A stretch of DNA of 64,000 nt from HGM13862 sp031553915 (GTDB taxonomy: Bacteria; Bacillota; Dehalobacteriia; UBA4068), in contig JAVBKT010000007.1 in NCBI GenBank assembly GCA_031553915.1, positions 27,640 through 91,639 of the forward strand. The letters are read 5' to 3'. The position numbers were made by a program, and so were the translations under genes. Below, in pieces: positions 52,381-62,126 of this stretch; position 1 is the stretch's first letter; each line of letters starts with the position of its first letter. The notes below the pieces were generated by a model. It had not been told where the DNA came from. It saw only the letters and a program-made list of their open reading frames with translations, and searched no databases.

Positions 52381-54633
52381 TTATTGCGGCATTCCTTGCT
52401 CGCGATTCTCTTCCATAATAGTCATACGGTGCATATAGCAGTCCGTCACCTGATATTCATTGGCTCTGGTTGGCTGATATTCCACCCAAACTGTGGGCAA
52501 ACCGATGAGCAAATGGCCGATGCTGCGGCCTTCATCATCAACAAATTTATTGCCGCTGCGCTCGCAGTATTCGATAACCTGGCGCACATCTTCCTCAAAA
52601 ATAAAGGCCTCGTCCATCTCTCTGGCAACTTCATCAGAGTATACCAGTTTTATTTGCGGCTCTTCTTGAGTAATCTTTTCATTGGTAAAAAGCGCGCGTG
52701 CTTTGATTCTGTTCTTGCGCCGATCGCTCAAATGCGGTGAGGGGCGCCGCCCATCATCCAACCCTGCCAGCAGGTCGATCATATGCACTATCGGCTTGCC
52801 CTCGCTGGCAAAAATATCACGGCAATTAGCGCAATATGCTATATAGGGGCGCTCATCCGCATTCACCCTGTTGCTGCGCATCGTTTTTGCCAATCCAGGA
52901 TTAGCGCCCTCAATATTGCCGCCAAAACCGCAGCAAGGCATCTCTTTGATGTCCTCATAAAGCAGGTCATAGGGCATATGCATTTTCTCCAGCAAACGGC
53001 AAGTATCCGGCCGTGCCTGCCCGTCAAATTTAGCAGAGCAGGGGTCAACCAGAGCATGCTCAGCAGCGCCTTGATAATCCGGCAATTGCAGATTATCCGC
53101 CTCCGCCAATACCTGATACAGCGAAACAGCCTCAATCTCCGGCAAAAATTCACGCATCAAGCGCAGGCAGGTAAGACAGGCGCAGACCATCACCGGCTGG
53201 CCGGCTTGCTGCCATTGCTCGCGGGTCTTAGCCAAAACCTGCTGATGTAAATCTGCCCGTCCTGCCCACAAAGCAGGCGCGCCGCAGCAGCTAAGCAAAA
53301 CAGCGGTATCAGCCTCTGCCTGCCGCAACAAATCATAAGCTGCTTTGGGATAACGCGCGTCTGAGGCGCCCAGCTGACAACCGGGAAAAAACAGGTATTT
53401 GGCAGCTTTGCCATCCGGGACAGGGAAATATAGCGCGGCTTGTTCACTTGTGCCGTGATCCATATCGCGCAGCCAATAATCATGATAGGCCGGCGGAATT
53501 TTTTTACGCTCGCACATCTCTTGTCTGGCAGCCAGCATCTCTGTACCATTATCAATACTATAGGGGCAAACCTCTGCGCAAACCCCACAGTTGGTGCAGG
53601 AATTAACCATCCGGTTGTGGGATCTGGGCTCCAAGTTTTTATCATCCAGACCAAAGGCAGTAAAATTAGCCACCTGCTTGGGGAAATAGCGGTAATACTG
53701 GAGAAATTCGCAGGTATCCTGGCAGCGGGAGCAGTCGCAGCGCAAGCAACGGTTAGCTTCCTCAATTGCTTCTTCTTTACTATATGCTTGTCCGTCCGCC
53801 GCTGCGACGCGTGCTTTTTTCTCAACATTGGCCGTATAAACATGCAGCCTGGTTTCGCTCGGCCGCTCCGGCCTAAATTTCATCGCGCCTGTTTTCAAAT
53901 ACTTCTCAATATTAATCGCAGCTTCTGCGCCAGCGGCAATATCATAAACTGCTTTGGTCCCCAGCACCCGGCCGCCAATAAAAACCCCTTTGGGTCCATT
54001 GAGCGGGTTACCGTCTTGGTCAGCGCTAAGGCCAAAGCTTTCACCATCTTCGCCGGTCGCAATATACACCGCGTCAAAATCTTTTACTTCGTCCAAAGAT
54101 GTGATCTCTTGATTAAAAACAACTTGATAAGAAGAATATTTACCTTGGGTGGCGATATCATCGAGAAAAACTTCTGACTCCATCTCCTCCCAAAGCTTAC
54201 CGCCGATACGGTCTGTTTTTTCAAATACTGTCACCTGATATCTTTTTGACGCCATCTTAATGGCGCAAGTTAGCCCGGAGATACCCGCGCCAATAACGGC
54301 GATTTTTTCATTTTTGGGCGGAACATTAAAGTTGATCGGGTCACGGCTGCGCGCATTCGCTACTGCGGCGCGCTCCAAAGACAACAGGTCAATGGACTCA
54401 TCTATGCCCCCACGCGTGCAGTGCGCAGCACATGGTTGCGGGCATAATTCCGCCACAATGCGTGGAAACACTACCGCATTGCGAAAGGTTTTGAAGGCGG
54501 CATCCAGGTTTCCCCGGCCCAACTTATTATTAAAATCCCTCACATCTACGTGAAAAGGGCAAGCGCAGGCGCATGTTGGCGATTCGCCCCGGCAACACTC
54601 GTCTGGATAAAACTCATTAAAGGTCTTATTCAT
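52381..54633 (-). CDS. Multi-cluster FAD/FeS/CCG-domain oxidoreductase
   Basis: 750 aa from the ATG at 54633 (GAGGG upstream). Domains: a GltD/DPD-like N-terminal [4Fe-4S] domain (CACACPFHVD, CPQPCAAHC); an FAD Rossmann motif VIGAGISGLTCAIKMA but a shortened NAD region; CLRCDCSRCQDTC; a ferredoxin-type CTNCGVCAEVCPYS; and two HdrB/GlpC-like CCG modules (LLSCCGAPAL; MPCCGFGGN). A C-terminal about 85-residue domain is duplicated as the separate gene at 51815. Corresponds to 'pyridine nucleotide-disulfide oxidoreductase/dicluster-binding' proteins of these neighbourhoods. It would shuttle electrons between NAD(P)H, Fe-S and thiol/disulfide partners; substrate unknown. Confidence 0.85.
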   Translation of the reverse strand: MNKTFNEFYPDECCRGESPTCACACPFHVDVRDFNNKLGRGNLDAAFKTFRNAVVFPRIVAELCPQPCAAHCTRGGIDESIDLLSLERAAVANARSRDPINFNVPPKNEKIAVIGAGISGLTCAIKMASKRYQVTVFEKTDRIGGKLWEEMESEVFLDDIATQGKYSSYQVVFNQEITSLDEVKDFDAVYIATGEDGESFGLSADQDGNPLNGPKGVFIGGRVLGTKAVYDIAAGAEAAINIEKYLKTGAMKFRPERPSETRLHVYTANVEKKARVAAADGQAYSKEEAIEEANRCLRCDCSRCQDTCEFLQYYRYFPKQVANFTAFGLDDKNLEPRSHNRMVNSCTNCGVCAEVCPYSIDNGTEMLAARQEMCERKKIPPAYHDYWLRDMDHGTSEQAALYFPVPDGKAAKYLFFPGCQLGASDARYPKAAYDLLRQAEADTAVLLSCCGAPALWAGRADLHQQVLAKTREQWQQAGQPVMVCACLTCLRLMREFLPEIEAVSLYQVLAEADNLQLPDYQGAAEHALVDPCSAKFDGQARPDTCRLLEKMHMPYDLLYEDIKEMPCCGFGGNIEGANPGLAKTMRSNRVNADERPYIAYCANCRDIFASEGKPIVHMIDLLAGLDDGRRPSPHLSDRRKNRIKARALFTNEKITQEEPQIKLVYSDEVAREMDEAFIFEEDVRQVIEYCERSGNKFVDDEGRSIGHLLIGLPTVWVEYQPTRANEYQVTDCYMHRMTIMEENREQGMPQ

Positions 54634-54760
54634 AGATACCCTCACAATTGATCAATGGCGCGGTAAAATTTATCTCCGCGCGCATTGAGTGCAACCAAAT
54701 TTATTTTTCTTTATTATTATTCTTTATATTCTATAATTTTATCAAACAAATAGAAATAAT

Positions 54761-54794
54761 GCAAGGGTGCCATTATCATAAATAGCACCCCTGC
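54761..54794 (-). terminator. Terminator after the Mo-hydroxylase gene
   Basis: GGGTGC / GCACCC arms with a short loop, extended by GCA/TGC, followed by TTGCATTATTT on the - strand. The rest of the 54634-54843 gap is AT-rich. Confidence 0.65.
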
Positions 54795-54843
54795 ACCTGC
54801 TTTAACACTTTATTTCATCTTCAGTAATTTTTTTATGATTTAC

Positions 54844-57684
54844 TTAAACAGGGTTATTCTCGATCTCTTCAAGCTCGTCATAAAGGTCACTGCCGAGGAA
54901 ATATTTTGCCGGAGGCTCAATCTTTCCGCCTGCAGCCAGAATATCCAAACCAGCTTTAACTTTATCCGGTGTTGCGGGCAATTCATAAACGCGGACGCCG
55001 CAAGCGCGATAAATAGCATTGATAACAGCTACGTGACCAGCGGATTGATAACCCTCGGAGCAGCCGGCGGAACCATGATCCAAGCTCTCGCGTGGGGTTA
55101 CGCAGTGATGAATTTCTAATTCATCCGGAGTGTCGAACGCATAAGGAACACCAGCGCCCTTCAAGGTAGCATGTTTCTTGACATCATCATAGTTCTCAGT
55201 GAGGGCAAAACCGATGCTGTGGGAAGAACCGCCATAAGCCTGGCCTTCAACAGAGATCGGGTTACCGATAACACCGATATCATCGACGATGACAAATTTC
55301 TTACACATAGCCTTACCGGTAGCCATATCAACTTCCACATCAGCGATAAAGAGGTTATACATATAGGTGATAGACATGTCGATCTCACCATTGTTCGGGT
55401 TGATGTTAACCAGCTTCAAGTCAGCTGCCGGGATTTCATATTTACCATCCCATTTGGTGGGCAGGCCATCGGCGACTAATTCATCATAGGTGCGGTAGGT
55501 GCCGTCTGCCTTCTTCATGTCTTTCAACATGGCTTCAGCAGCCAGGTGGGTTGCAGAACCGGTCATCAGATGGAGACGGGAGGAGCTGGCCATACCGGTG
55601 TTCGGGCAATATTTGGTATCAGAGGAATAAACCTTGACCATATCCGGAGTGATGCCCAAAGGTTTCAGGTAATGGCAGGTGTGGAGAATACAACCGGCAT
55701 CGCCGCCCTGGCCCTGGTCTTCCCAAGTGCCAAAGTGAGTGACTGTACCGTCAGGGTTAAGCTCCAGTCTGACATCAGCAAAGTCCGCTGCGCCGCCTGT
55801 GCAGGAGAAACCGCCGACAGATACGCCGACTGCGCGTTTCTTCTCAGGTGTGCTTTCAGCCGCGGCCTTTTTGCACATTTCTTCATAGATAGGACGGCCT
55901 TTTTCCATAATGCCGGGCATGCAGTATTCACGGAAAGGATAACCGTTAACAGTCAGCTCGCCTGGTTTGGCAACATTCAGCTCACGGAAATCAAATGGAT
56001 CCATGCCACATTCATAAGCCAGCATATCAGTTAAGTTCTCGAGGAATGTCGCGGACTGCGGCGCACCAAAACCACGATAAGTGGTAGCCAGGTTGTGGTT
56101 AGTGTAAGCAGTACGGTAAAGACCACGGGCATTAGGAATCGGATAGGGGAACGCAGTAAAACGGACGAAACGGTTGGTGATAGAGTCTGCCATATCATGG
56201 TAAGCGCCATGATCGCAGCCAAAGTCACATTCCATGGCAATGATCTTGCCGTTTTCATCAGCAGCCAAGCGGCCATTGCTGTAATGTGGAGCGCGTTTGC
56301 CAGAGAAATGCTGGAATTCTTCCCAAGTCATGGTGAGGGTTACCGGTGCGCCGCCAACGGCCATACAAGCAGCGCCTGCTACAGCGTAGGAATGCGGGTT
56401 AACAGCAGCGCCGAAGCTGGCGCCGGTGGGGTTTTCGATCAAGCGCAGGTTTTTAGCATCAACGCCCAGGGCCGGAGCAATATAGCTGTGCTGTTTGTAA
56501 ACGCCCTGTGCTTTACAGGCGATGGTCAGCATGCCGTCTTCATCATAGAAAGCCTGCACAGTATCTGGTTCGATCGGCAGATGCGGCTCACGGGTGCTAT
56601 AGAAGCTGCCTTCAACAACATGAGGAGCTTTGGCAAAGATATCGCGGGGGTCTTCGCCGCGAACCAGCGGTTGTTCGATATAAATATTCGGATAACCAGG
56701 ATGAATTTCGATGGCATCCGGGGTAACAGCGTCAAGATAGTTGGTGTATTCCGGGAGTTGTTCCAGGTCAACCTTAACAGCTTTGGCAGCGGCACGGGCA
56801 TGCTCGCGGGTATCAGCAACTACAACGCCCACAGCATCGCCATAGCGGTAAATTTTATCATCGCAGAATACCGGCCAGGTTGGTTTGTCAACCAAAGCGC
56901 GCGGATGGTTAACGCGAACGCCGATCAGATTGCTGCCTTGAACATCTTTAGCGGTAACAACCTTGACGACACCGGGCATTTTTTCAGCTTCGCTGATGTC
57001 AATGCTCTTAATCTTGGCATGATGATACTGCATTGGCATAACCATTGCCAGCTCCAAGGTGCCGGGCGGCATTTTGAGGGCGATGTCATCGCCATAGTCG
57101 CAGGTACCGCAGACTTTTGGTAATGCAGCCGGACGCAGAACCGGGGTGCCGTAATATTCACCGTCTTCTGGCAGCTGATATTCAAGAGTAGAAGGATCAG
57201 CTTCGCCGCGCATAACGGCAACGGCAGCCATAACACTGTCAACAAGCGGTTTATAACCGGTGCAGCGGCAGACGTTCATGTTTTTTTGATACCAGGCGCG
57301 AACTTCTTCGCGGGTAGGATTAGGATTTTCCTGTAAGAGGGCATAAGAGGAAACTATGAACCCCGGGGAGCAGAAACCGCATTGCACGCCGCCATAACGG
57401 ATCCAGGCCTTTTGCAATGGATGAAGGTTGTTTGGAGTACCAATACCCTCAATAGTTATAATTTCTGCATTATCTTTGATTGATTTAACCTTTTTGATGC
57501 AGGCACGTACCAGTTTGCCGTCCAAAATCACCGAGCAAGCACCGCAGATACCGATGTCACAGCCGATTTTGGTTCCTGTTAAACCAGCGCGGCGGAGCAA
57601 TGTTGCCAATGTGTCTTTTTCCACATCAGCAAAGAGGAAGCGCTCTGCCCCATTGATCATCAGGGGTATTCTTCTAATAGCCAT
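54844..57684 (-). CDS. Molybdenum aldehyde oxidoreductase (MOP-like)
   Basis: 946 aa single-chain xanthine-oxidase-family enzyme with no FAD domain, like Desulfovibrio gigas MOP. Two [2Fe-2S] clusters: Cys42, 47, 50, 62 and Cys102, 105, 139, 141, offset by two from the D. gigas set. The Moco-binding body has QGVYKQHSYIAPALG, YRGFGAPQS and the catalytic Glu877 in AGCSEGYQSAGH. AGGAGG precedes the ATG. It oxidises aldehydes or a purine-like substrate with water-derived oxygen; substrate not determined. No selenocysteine codon. Confidence 0.93.
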   Translation of the reverse strand: MAIRRIPLMINGAERFLFADVEKDTLATLLRRAGLTGTKIGCDIGICGACSVILDGKLVRACIKKVKSIKDNAEIITIEGIGTPNNLHPLQKAWIRYGGVQCGFCSPGFIVSSYALLQENPNPTREEVRAWYQKNMNVCRCTGYKPLVDSVMAAVAVMRGEADPSTLEYQLPEDGEYYGTPVLRPAALPKVCGTCDYGDDIALKMPPGTLELAMVMPMQYHHAKIKSIDISEAEKMPGVVKVVTAKDVQGSNLIGVRVNHPRALVDKPTWPVFCDDKIYRYGDAVGVVVADTREHARAAAKAVKVDLEQLPEYTNYLDAVTPDAIEIHPGYPNIYIEQPLVRGEDPRDIFAKAPHVVEGSFYSTREPHLPIEPDTVQAFYDEDGMLTIACKAQGVYKQHSYIAPALGVDAKNLRLIENPTGASFGAAVNPHSYAVAGAACMAVGGAPVTLTMTWEEFQHFSGKRAPHYSNGRLAADENGKIIAMECDFGCDHGAYHDMADSITNRFVRFTAFPYPIPNARGLYRTAYTNHNLATTYRGFGAPQSATFLENLTDMLAYECGMDPFDFRELNVAKPGELTVNGYPFREYCMPGIMEKGRPIYEEMCKKAAAESTPEKKRAVGVSVGGFSCTGGAADFADVRLELNPDGTVTHFGTWEDQGQGGDAGCILHTCHYLKPLGITPDMVKVYSSDTKYCPNTGMASSSRLHLMTGSATHLAAEAMLKDMKKADGTYRTYDELVADGLPTKWDGKYEIPAADLKLVNINPNNGEIDMSITYMYNLFIADVEVDMATGKAMCKKFVIVDDIGVIGNPISVEGQAYGGSSHSIGFALTENYDDVKKHATLKGAGVPYAFDTPDELEIHHCVTPRESLDHGSAGCSEGYQSAGHVAVINAIYRACGVRVYELPATPDKVKAGLDILAAGGKIEPPAKYFLGSDLYDELEEIENNPV

Positions 57685-57779
57685 TTACTTTCGTCCTCCT
57701 AAAAATTTTAATAAATATATCTCAAATGCATTATACCAAAATAATTATGGATGGAGCCCAAAATTATCCACTAAGCTTA

Positions 57780-58223
57780 TTATTCGTCTTCAGCAAGCAT
57801 ATTAGTCAAAATGTCAATCGCGTCTATCACCAAGTTTGGACAAAGATCAAAAACTCTGCCTGTTTCAAAAGCCTTTTGCCTCTCTTCAGGGTTAGAAAAA
57901 TCATATCCCAATAAGTCGCGGCAATTCAAATGTTCACGGCGTTTTTTCCATTCGTCCTGGAATTGTTTGATTTTAGCAACACAAAGCGTATCTTGCTCAA
58001 CATTGCCTTGCTCATCATTGCCGTATTTCATACCGATAACCATATAGGCGCCAGCCACGGAGCCACATAAATCGCCCACAAAACCGCCGCCGCCAAAGGG
58101 GTTAGCAATGCGTCTTAGTTCATCCTTGTCATATCCCAGCTGCTCGGCGAACTCGCCGACAACAACCTGGGAACAGTGGATTTTTCCTTTGAATAGTTCA
58201 AGTACCTGGTCTTTAGTCAGCAT
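57780..58223 (-). CDS. C-GCAxxG-C-C family redox protein (DVU_1555-like)
   Basis: 147 aa. Cysteines at the family positions: HCSQVVVGEFAEQ, FGGGGFVGDLCGSVAGAYM (the GCAxxG-type turn), HLNCRDLLGYD and FDLCPNLVIDAI. Such proteins are thought to carry redox-active or metal-bound Cys. It lies just upstream of the Mo hydroxylase (95-bp gap), with SD GGGGAGG. Confidence 0.85.
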   Translation of the reverse strand: MLTKDQVLELFKGKIHCSQVVVGEFAEQLGYDKDELRRIANPFGGGGFVGDLCGSVAGAYMVIGMKYGNDEQGNVEQDTLCVAKIKQFQDEWKKRREHLNCRDLLGYDFSNPEERQKAFETGRVFDLCPNLVIDAIDILTNMLAEDE

Positions 58224-58826
58224 AATTATATCCTCCCCATATAATTATTCCTTCATATCCGCATTGTCGCAATTCCGGCACACAACCAAAGGGCAAAAGC
58301 AGTGAACCCCGACTACTCTTGGTGCGCCTTACATATATTTATTATTCTGTCCGCAAATGCAGCTGCCCGGATAAAATAACAATTATGTGTTCAGCTAACT
58401 ATCTGCCAAATAATTAGCAAATCACTAAAATAATAAAATTTATTTCCAGCTATCAATAAAAGTTAGTAAAAAACGACCTACAATATACAATTGTCTGATA
58501 ATTGACTTTAGGGCGTACGATACTATTTTAACATTTTTATTTTAATGGCGCAATATTTTTACACTTATACAACGATTTCGATATCACATGCAGTAAGCTG
58601 GCAATAAGCCTATTATTGTTTTAAAAAAATAATCGAATGCGCTTCTGCATAATTAAAAAAAATATATATGGTTAAAATCCCGCGTGTAAACGCGAGTATT
58701 TATGTATAATTATTTGCATAGGCAAACATTTGCCAAAAAGTGGAATTTTTGATTACAAAAAATGTTGTCTTCAGCTGCGTTTTTCAGACGACATTCACAC
58801 AGAGATCATACGTATAGGCCCTGAGC
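58224..58826. other. 603-bp AT-rich region with leader hairpins
   Basis: The 58224-58380 part, just upstream of the C-GCAxxG gene, folds on the - strand with GGCGCAC/GTGTGCC and ACCAA/TTGGT arms and an outer GCATT/AATGC pair. The + side contains CGCGT/ACGCG and GGCAAA/TTTGCC hairpins near 58680-58740. No reading frame with a ribosome site was found. Confidence 0.4.
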
Positions 58827-58855
58827 TTGACTTTTGTTTTAGGATATGCTATGAT
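58827..58855 (+). promoter_or_regulatory. Strong sigma-A promoter for NlpC/P60 gene
   Basis: TTGACT and TATGAT with a 17-bp spacer, about 60 bp before the coding start. Confidence 0.8.
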
Positions 58856-58917
58856 AGCAAAAGTTGGGCAAGAAATATGCCCACAATTTAACGATAAGGA
58901 GTTCTTTATTTTTCAAT

Positions 58918-60054
58918 ATGATTACCCAAATGTGCAGCACCAAAACTGCCTTTTTGAGCAATGAAAAAACAAAACTGACAACTAAATATATTTGCCAAAG
59001 AACCAGCCGCCTGATGATGATTTTACTTATAGCGGCTGTAATGTTGTTTTTAGGGGCATTTCCTGCTTTCGCAGCTACAGGGGAAGATGTTATCAATACT
59101 GCCGAGGAATATCTTGGCTATCCCTATGCCTATCAAGCCTCTGGCCCTAATGCTTTTGACTGCGGTGGTTTCGTCTGGTATGTTTTCAATCAAGCCGGTG
59201 TTGATTTTGAACTGCGTATTAATTCTACGGATTTAGCGGCAGAAAATCTGGCCATATATGACGCGGCAGATCTGGAAATCGGTGATATTATCTTTTTTGG
59301 CAGCACCCCTCAGACCATTTACCATTGGGGCATTTATGCGGGTGGCGGCCAGGTTATCCATTCATATAACGAAGGAACCGGCGTCACCTATACTCCACTG
59401 GAGCGGGTAATACCTTCCTTTTGTTATGCGGCCAGATTAACCTCTCTGCTCGGCTGCAATGTAGATTATCCCGCAGAGCTGGTAGAGTCCGCAAATATTC
59501 CGGAGATTCTACTGCCGGCTGTTGAACAGCAGCTGGTGCCCAAGGCCTACCAATATGATTATGACAAAAACATCAAAACCAAAGAAATGGCTTCTTTGAT
59601 TAATAATCTTTGCGAAGTTACCGCCGGGGTTAATACCAAGGATTTGCTGAAGCTAGCTCAGTTACAAACAGATGATATGGTTGATCTTTGGCAGGATCCA
59701 CTGCTGTTAGCCAGCCGCGCTTTGGCAATAGTAGAAAATCTGCCCAAGGATATCAACCGCGAAGCTGCGGTCGTCCACTTTTTTTACGCCCTTTTTGAGC
59801 AGTCTTCCGAGATCAGCATCGTGCCGGAACTGGCAATGACCAATCCTTATACGCATATTCCTGCCGGCGCTTTCAAGATCTATTCAGAGTCAGAGGGCGC
59901 TTTCAATAATATCAGCAGTAATCCCTCTTATAACCCCAAGGATTTGGGCGCATCAGTGATTGCTCACTCAGAAAAACCGGTTTATACCAGAGCGCAGGCC
60001 TTTTTGACCATTGAGCGTATCCACAATATTTTTCTTCAATTGCCCGAAGAATAA
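58918..60054 (+). CDS. NlpC/P60 cell-wall endopeptidase
   Basis: 378 aa from the ATG at 58918. AAGGAG at 58896-58901 is 16 nt away, a long spacing, and no better in-frame codon is closer. A signal peptide or anchor is at about residues 34-56. The catalytic domain begins with TAEEYLGYPYAY; the catalytic Cys is in NAFDCGGFVWYV and His in HWGIYAGGGQVIHSY. The C-terminal about 180 residues are unrecognised and could be a wall-binding module. It cleaves peptide stems of peptidoglycan. Confidence 0.85.
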   Translation: MITQMCSTKTAFLSNEKTKLTTKYICQRTSRLMMILLIAAVMLFLGAFPAFAATGEDVINTAEEYLGYPYAYQASGPNAFDCGGFVWYVFNQAGVDFELRINSTDLAAENLAIYDAADLEIGDIIFFGSTPQTIYHWGIYAGGGQVIHSYNEGTGVTYTPLERVIPSFCYAARLTSLLGCNVDYPAELVESANIPEILLPAVEQQLVPKAYQYDYDKNIKTKEMASLINNLCEVTAGVNTKDLLKLAQLQTDDMVDLWQDPLLLASRALAIVENLPKDINREAAVVHFFYALFEQSSEISIVPELAMTNPYTHIPAGAFKIYSESEGAFNNISSNPSYNPKDLGASVIAHSEKPVYTRAQAFLTIERIHNIFLQLPEE

Positions 60055-60073
60055 ACTATTTTGCCGATATACC

Positions 60074-60119
60074 TAGCAATAAAAAAGAGAACAGTTGACT
60101 GTTCTCTTTTTTATTGCTA
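60074..60119. terminator. Strong bidirectional terminator
   Basis: 21-bp perfect stem with arms at 60074-60094 and 60099-60119, containing AAAAAAGAGAACAG and CTGTTCTCTTTTTT, and a TTGA loop, between convergent genes. Confidence 0.92.
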
Positions 60120-60135
60120 AAACTCTAGGGAAGGA

Positions 60136-61194
60136 TTAATGGTGAAAATCGAGATCAATATCACCTGACGTAGTATCAATAGAAATCAGCTGATTACTGC
60201 TGTCTGCTCCACGGTCACAGCGAATATCACCGCTAATGGAGCTGGCCTTAATCTGATACTCAGAGCTTGATCCATAAAGCAATGCCCGGAAATCGCCACT
60301 GACCAAATTAGCGCTGAGGCTGACTAAGGTACAATCATTCAACCTGATAGTTCCACTGGCAGATTCCATATCCATTTCAGCTACGCTGCAGTTATCCAGC
60401 CCTATATCGCCGGAAACCGTGCTGGTATATAGTTTTTCTCCCTTCAGATTCTCCAGCTCCACATTGCCGCTGCTAGTATTCAGCCTGTTATCGGTAATCT
60501 GGCACTCTGCCAGGTCAATCTCGCCGGAGACAGTCTCCGCCTGCAGGGTTGCGCCCGTGACGTTTTCTGCTGAAATATTACCGCTGGAGGCTGTAAGCTT
60601 CATCTCGGCAATCTGGCAATGCTCAAGATCAATTTCCCCGGAAACACTTGAGGCAACTAATTTAGCGAAAATCAGATCTGCTATTTCAATATCGCCGCTG
60701 CTATTATCCACTTCTATTGCCAGCGTTTCGCTGATATCCGTTGGCAGCCAAACCTCTATTTTGTATAAGTCTTCGCCCTCATCCCAGCCCCAGTTAAACC
60801 AATCAAACCAATTAAACCAGCTGCCTCTGGGGGTGCGTGTCGTGATTTGCAGGGTGTTATCAATCAGTTTAGCTTCATGCGTATAGTTCTCATAGTTATA
60901 ATAAACCACTGTAATTTGCTCACTGGCAGTAGTGGTATGAATTTTCACATCGTCAATAACAGTGTTGATAACTAACTTTTCTACCTCAGCGGCATCAAAG
61001 CTAAGCTCTTTCCTTTCAGCCCCCCAAGCAGACATATCCCCATTCTCATGGTTAAAATAACGGCCTCTGTCAACGAATTCTGAAATTCTATCCCAGCGCC
61101 AATCAATGCGCGAAAAACTAATAGCACAGAAAACAATCCCTGCTAAGACTAAAGCGCCAGCAATAATCAAAAAAACTTTAGCAATTTTACTCAT
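60136..61194 (-). CDS. DUF4097-family membrane-anchored beta-solenoid protein
   Basis: 352 aa from the ATG at 61194 (AGAGGAG upstream). A short N-terminal membrane segment precedes a series of parallel-beta repeats about 21 residues long (variants of 'SGEIDLExCQIAEMKLTASSGNI'), typical of DUF4097. Third gene of a PadR-DUF1700-DUF4097 operon; such operons respond to envelope stress. Confidence 0.85.
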   Translation of the reverse strand: MSKIAKVFLIIAGALVLAGIVFCAISFSRIDWRWDRISEFVDRGRYFNHENGDMSAWGAERKELSFDAAEVEKLVINTVIDDVKIHTTTASEQITVVYYNYENYTHEAKLIDNTLQITTRTPRGSWFNWFDWFNWGWDEGEDLYKIEVWLPTDISETLAIEVDNSSGDIEIADLIFAKLVASSVSGEIDLEHCQIAEMKLTASSGNISAENVTGATLQAETVSGEIDLAECQITDNRLNTSSGNVELENLKGEKLYTSTVSGDIGLDNCSVAEMDMESASGTIRLNDCTLVSLSANLVSGDFRALLYGSSSEYQIKASSISGDIRCDRGADSSNQLISIDTTSGDIDLDFHH

Positions 61195-61207
61195 TCTTAT
61201 CTCTCCT

Positions 61208-61792
61208 CTATCTCTTAAACCAGGAACGGATTTTACGGCCAAGCGCTTTCATGCCTGCCCAAAGGGCCTTGATCAAATAGAACACCGGAAAACAGAGCAA
61301 AATAGCTATACCTGCCAGCAAAAAGCCGGTCCCTACGACAAACAAGACTCCATAACCGCTCAAAATGCCGCTGAATAAACCGCCAATTATCGTGACAATA
61401 CCGCCAACGCCTAAGCCGATAACAACAGCCATCAGCGAGATGATCAGGGCAATCAGAACCACAAACATGGAGATGATTACCGCAAAAATTGCCATCAGCA
61501 AAGGAAACCAAACCGGAAAACCAATCACAGCCAGCACAATCCATACTGCGGAAGAAATGCCGCTTTTTTTTGCCTTACGCACAGCCTTACCCATCACCGG
61601 GGCATCATTAATAATCCTTGCGGCCAGAACATCTATTGATTCCATCGAGGCCACTGCTTCTTCTTCGCTCATGCCCTCTTCCATGCGGTCGTCAATTATC
61701 TCTCCAAAATAGCTGAGCGTCTTATCAATCTCATCGGCCGGCAGCTGAGCCAAAGCGCTCCTCAGCCCATCCAAAAATGTTTGCTTATTCAT
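61208..61792 (-). CDS. DUF1700/HAAS-family membrane protein
   Basis: 194 aa. The N-terminal HAAS helical domain has LPADEIDKTLSYFGEIIDDR and MSEEEAVASMES, followed by four or five membrane segments. The start overlaps padR by eight bases, and DUF4097 follows after 13 bp. Members act as partners or anti-regulators of PadR systems; the exact role is not established. Confidence 0.85.
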   Translation of the reverse strand: MNKQTFLDGLRSALAQLPADEIDKTLSYFGEIIDDRMEEGMSEEEAVASMESIDVLAARIINDAPVMGKAVRKAKKSGISSAVWIVLAVIGFPVWFPLLMAIFAVIISMFVVLIALIISLMAVVIGLGVGGIVTIIGGLFSGILSGYGVLFVVGTGFLLAGIAILLCFPVFYLIKALWAGMKALGRKIRSWFKR

Positions 61793-62102
61793 GGCTTTGC
61801 CCTTCCTTTATAAAGTCATAGATCTTGAGCATATCTTCCCATTCGCAAAGAAAATCAACTATTCTTTGCTCTCCGCTTATCGTAATGCGGTAATATTTAC
61901 GCAACCGCCCGTTATGCTCAACGGCATAGACAGTAACAAACCCAGCTTGTTCCAGCCTTTTCAGTATGGGATAGAGAGTCGATTCAGTTAAGGTTAATAG
62001 TTTTTGCGTATCCTTAATGATTTTATATCCATATGAGTCGGCCCTTTGTAATACTGCCAGCACACAAATATCCAGTAAACCTCTTTTTAACTGTGCATCC
62101 AT
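61785..62102 (-). CDS. PadR-family transcriptional regulator
   Basis: 105 aa winged-helix repressor. Recognition pattern YGYKIIKDTQKLLTLTESTLYPILKRLEQAG and wing RKYYRIT are diagnostic. First gene of the operon; its promoter contains a palindrome, indicating autoregulation. Confidence 0.9.
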   Translation of the reverse strand: MDAQLKRGLLDICVLAVLQRADSYGYKIIKDTQKLLTLTESTLYPILKRLEQAGFVTVYAVEHNGRLRKYYRITISGEQRIVDFLCEWEDMLKIYDFIKEGQSHE

Positions 62103-62126
62103 ATCGTATACTTCCTTTCACGCAAT

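Noticed and set aside
56095..57123. 342-aa + strand frame
   Set aside because: Antisense to the Mo hydroxylase gene.
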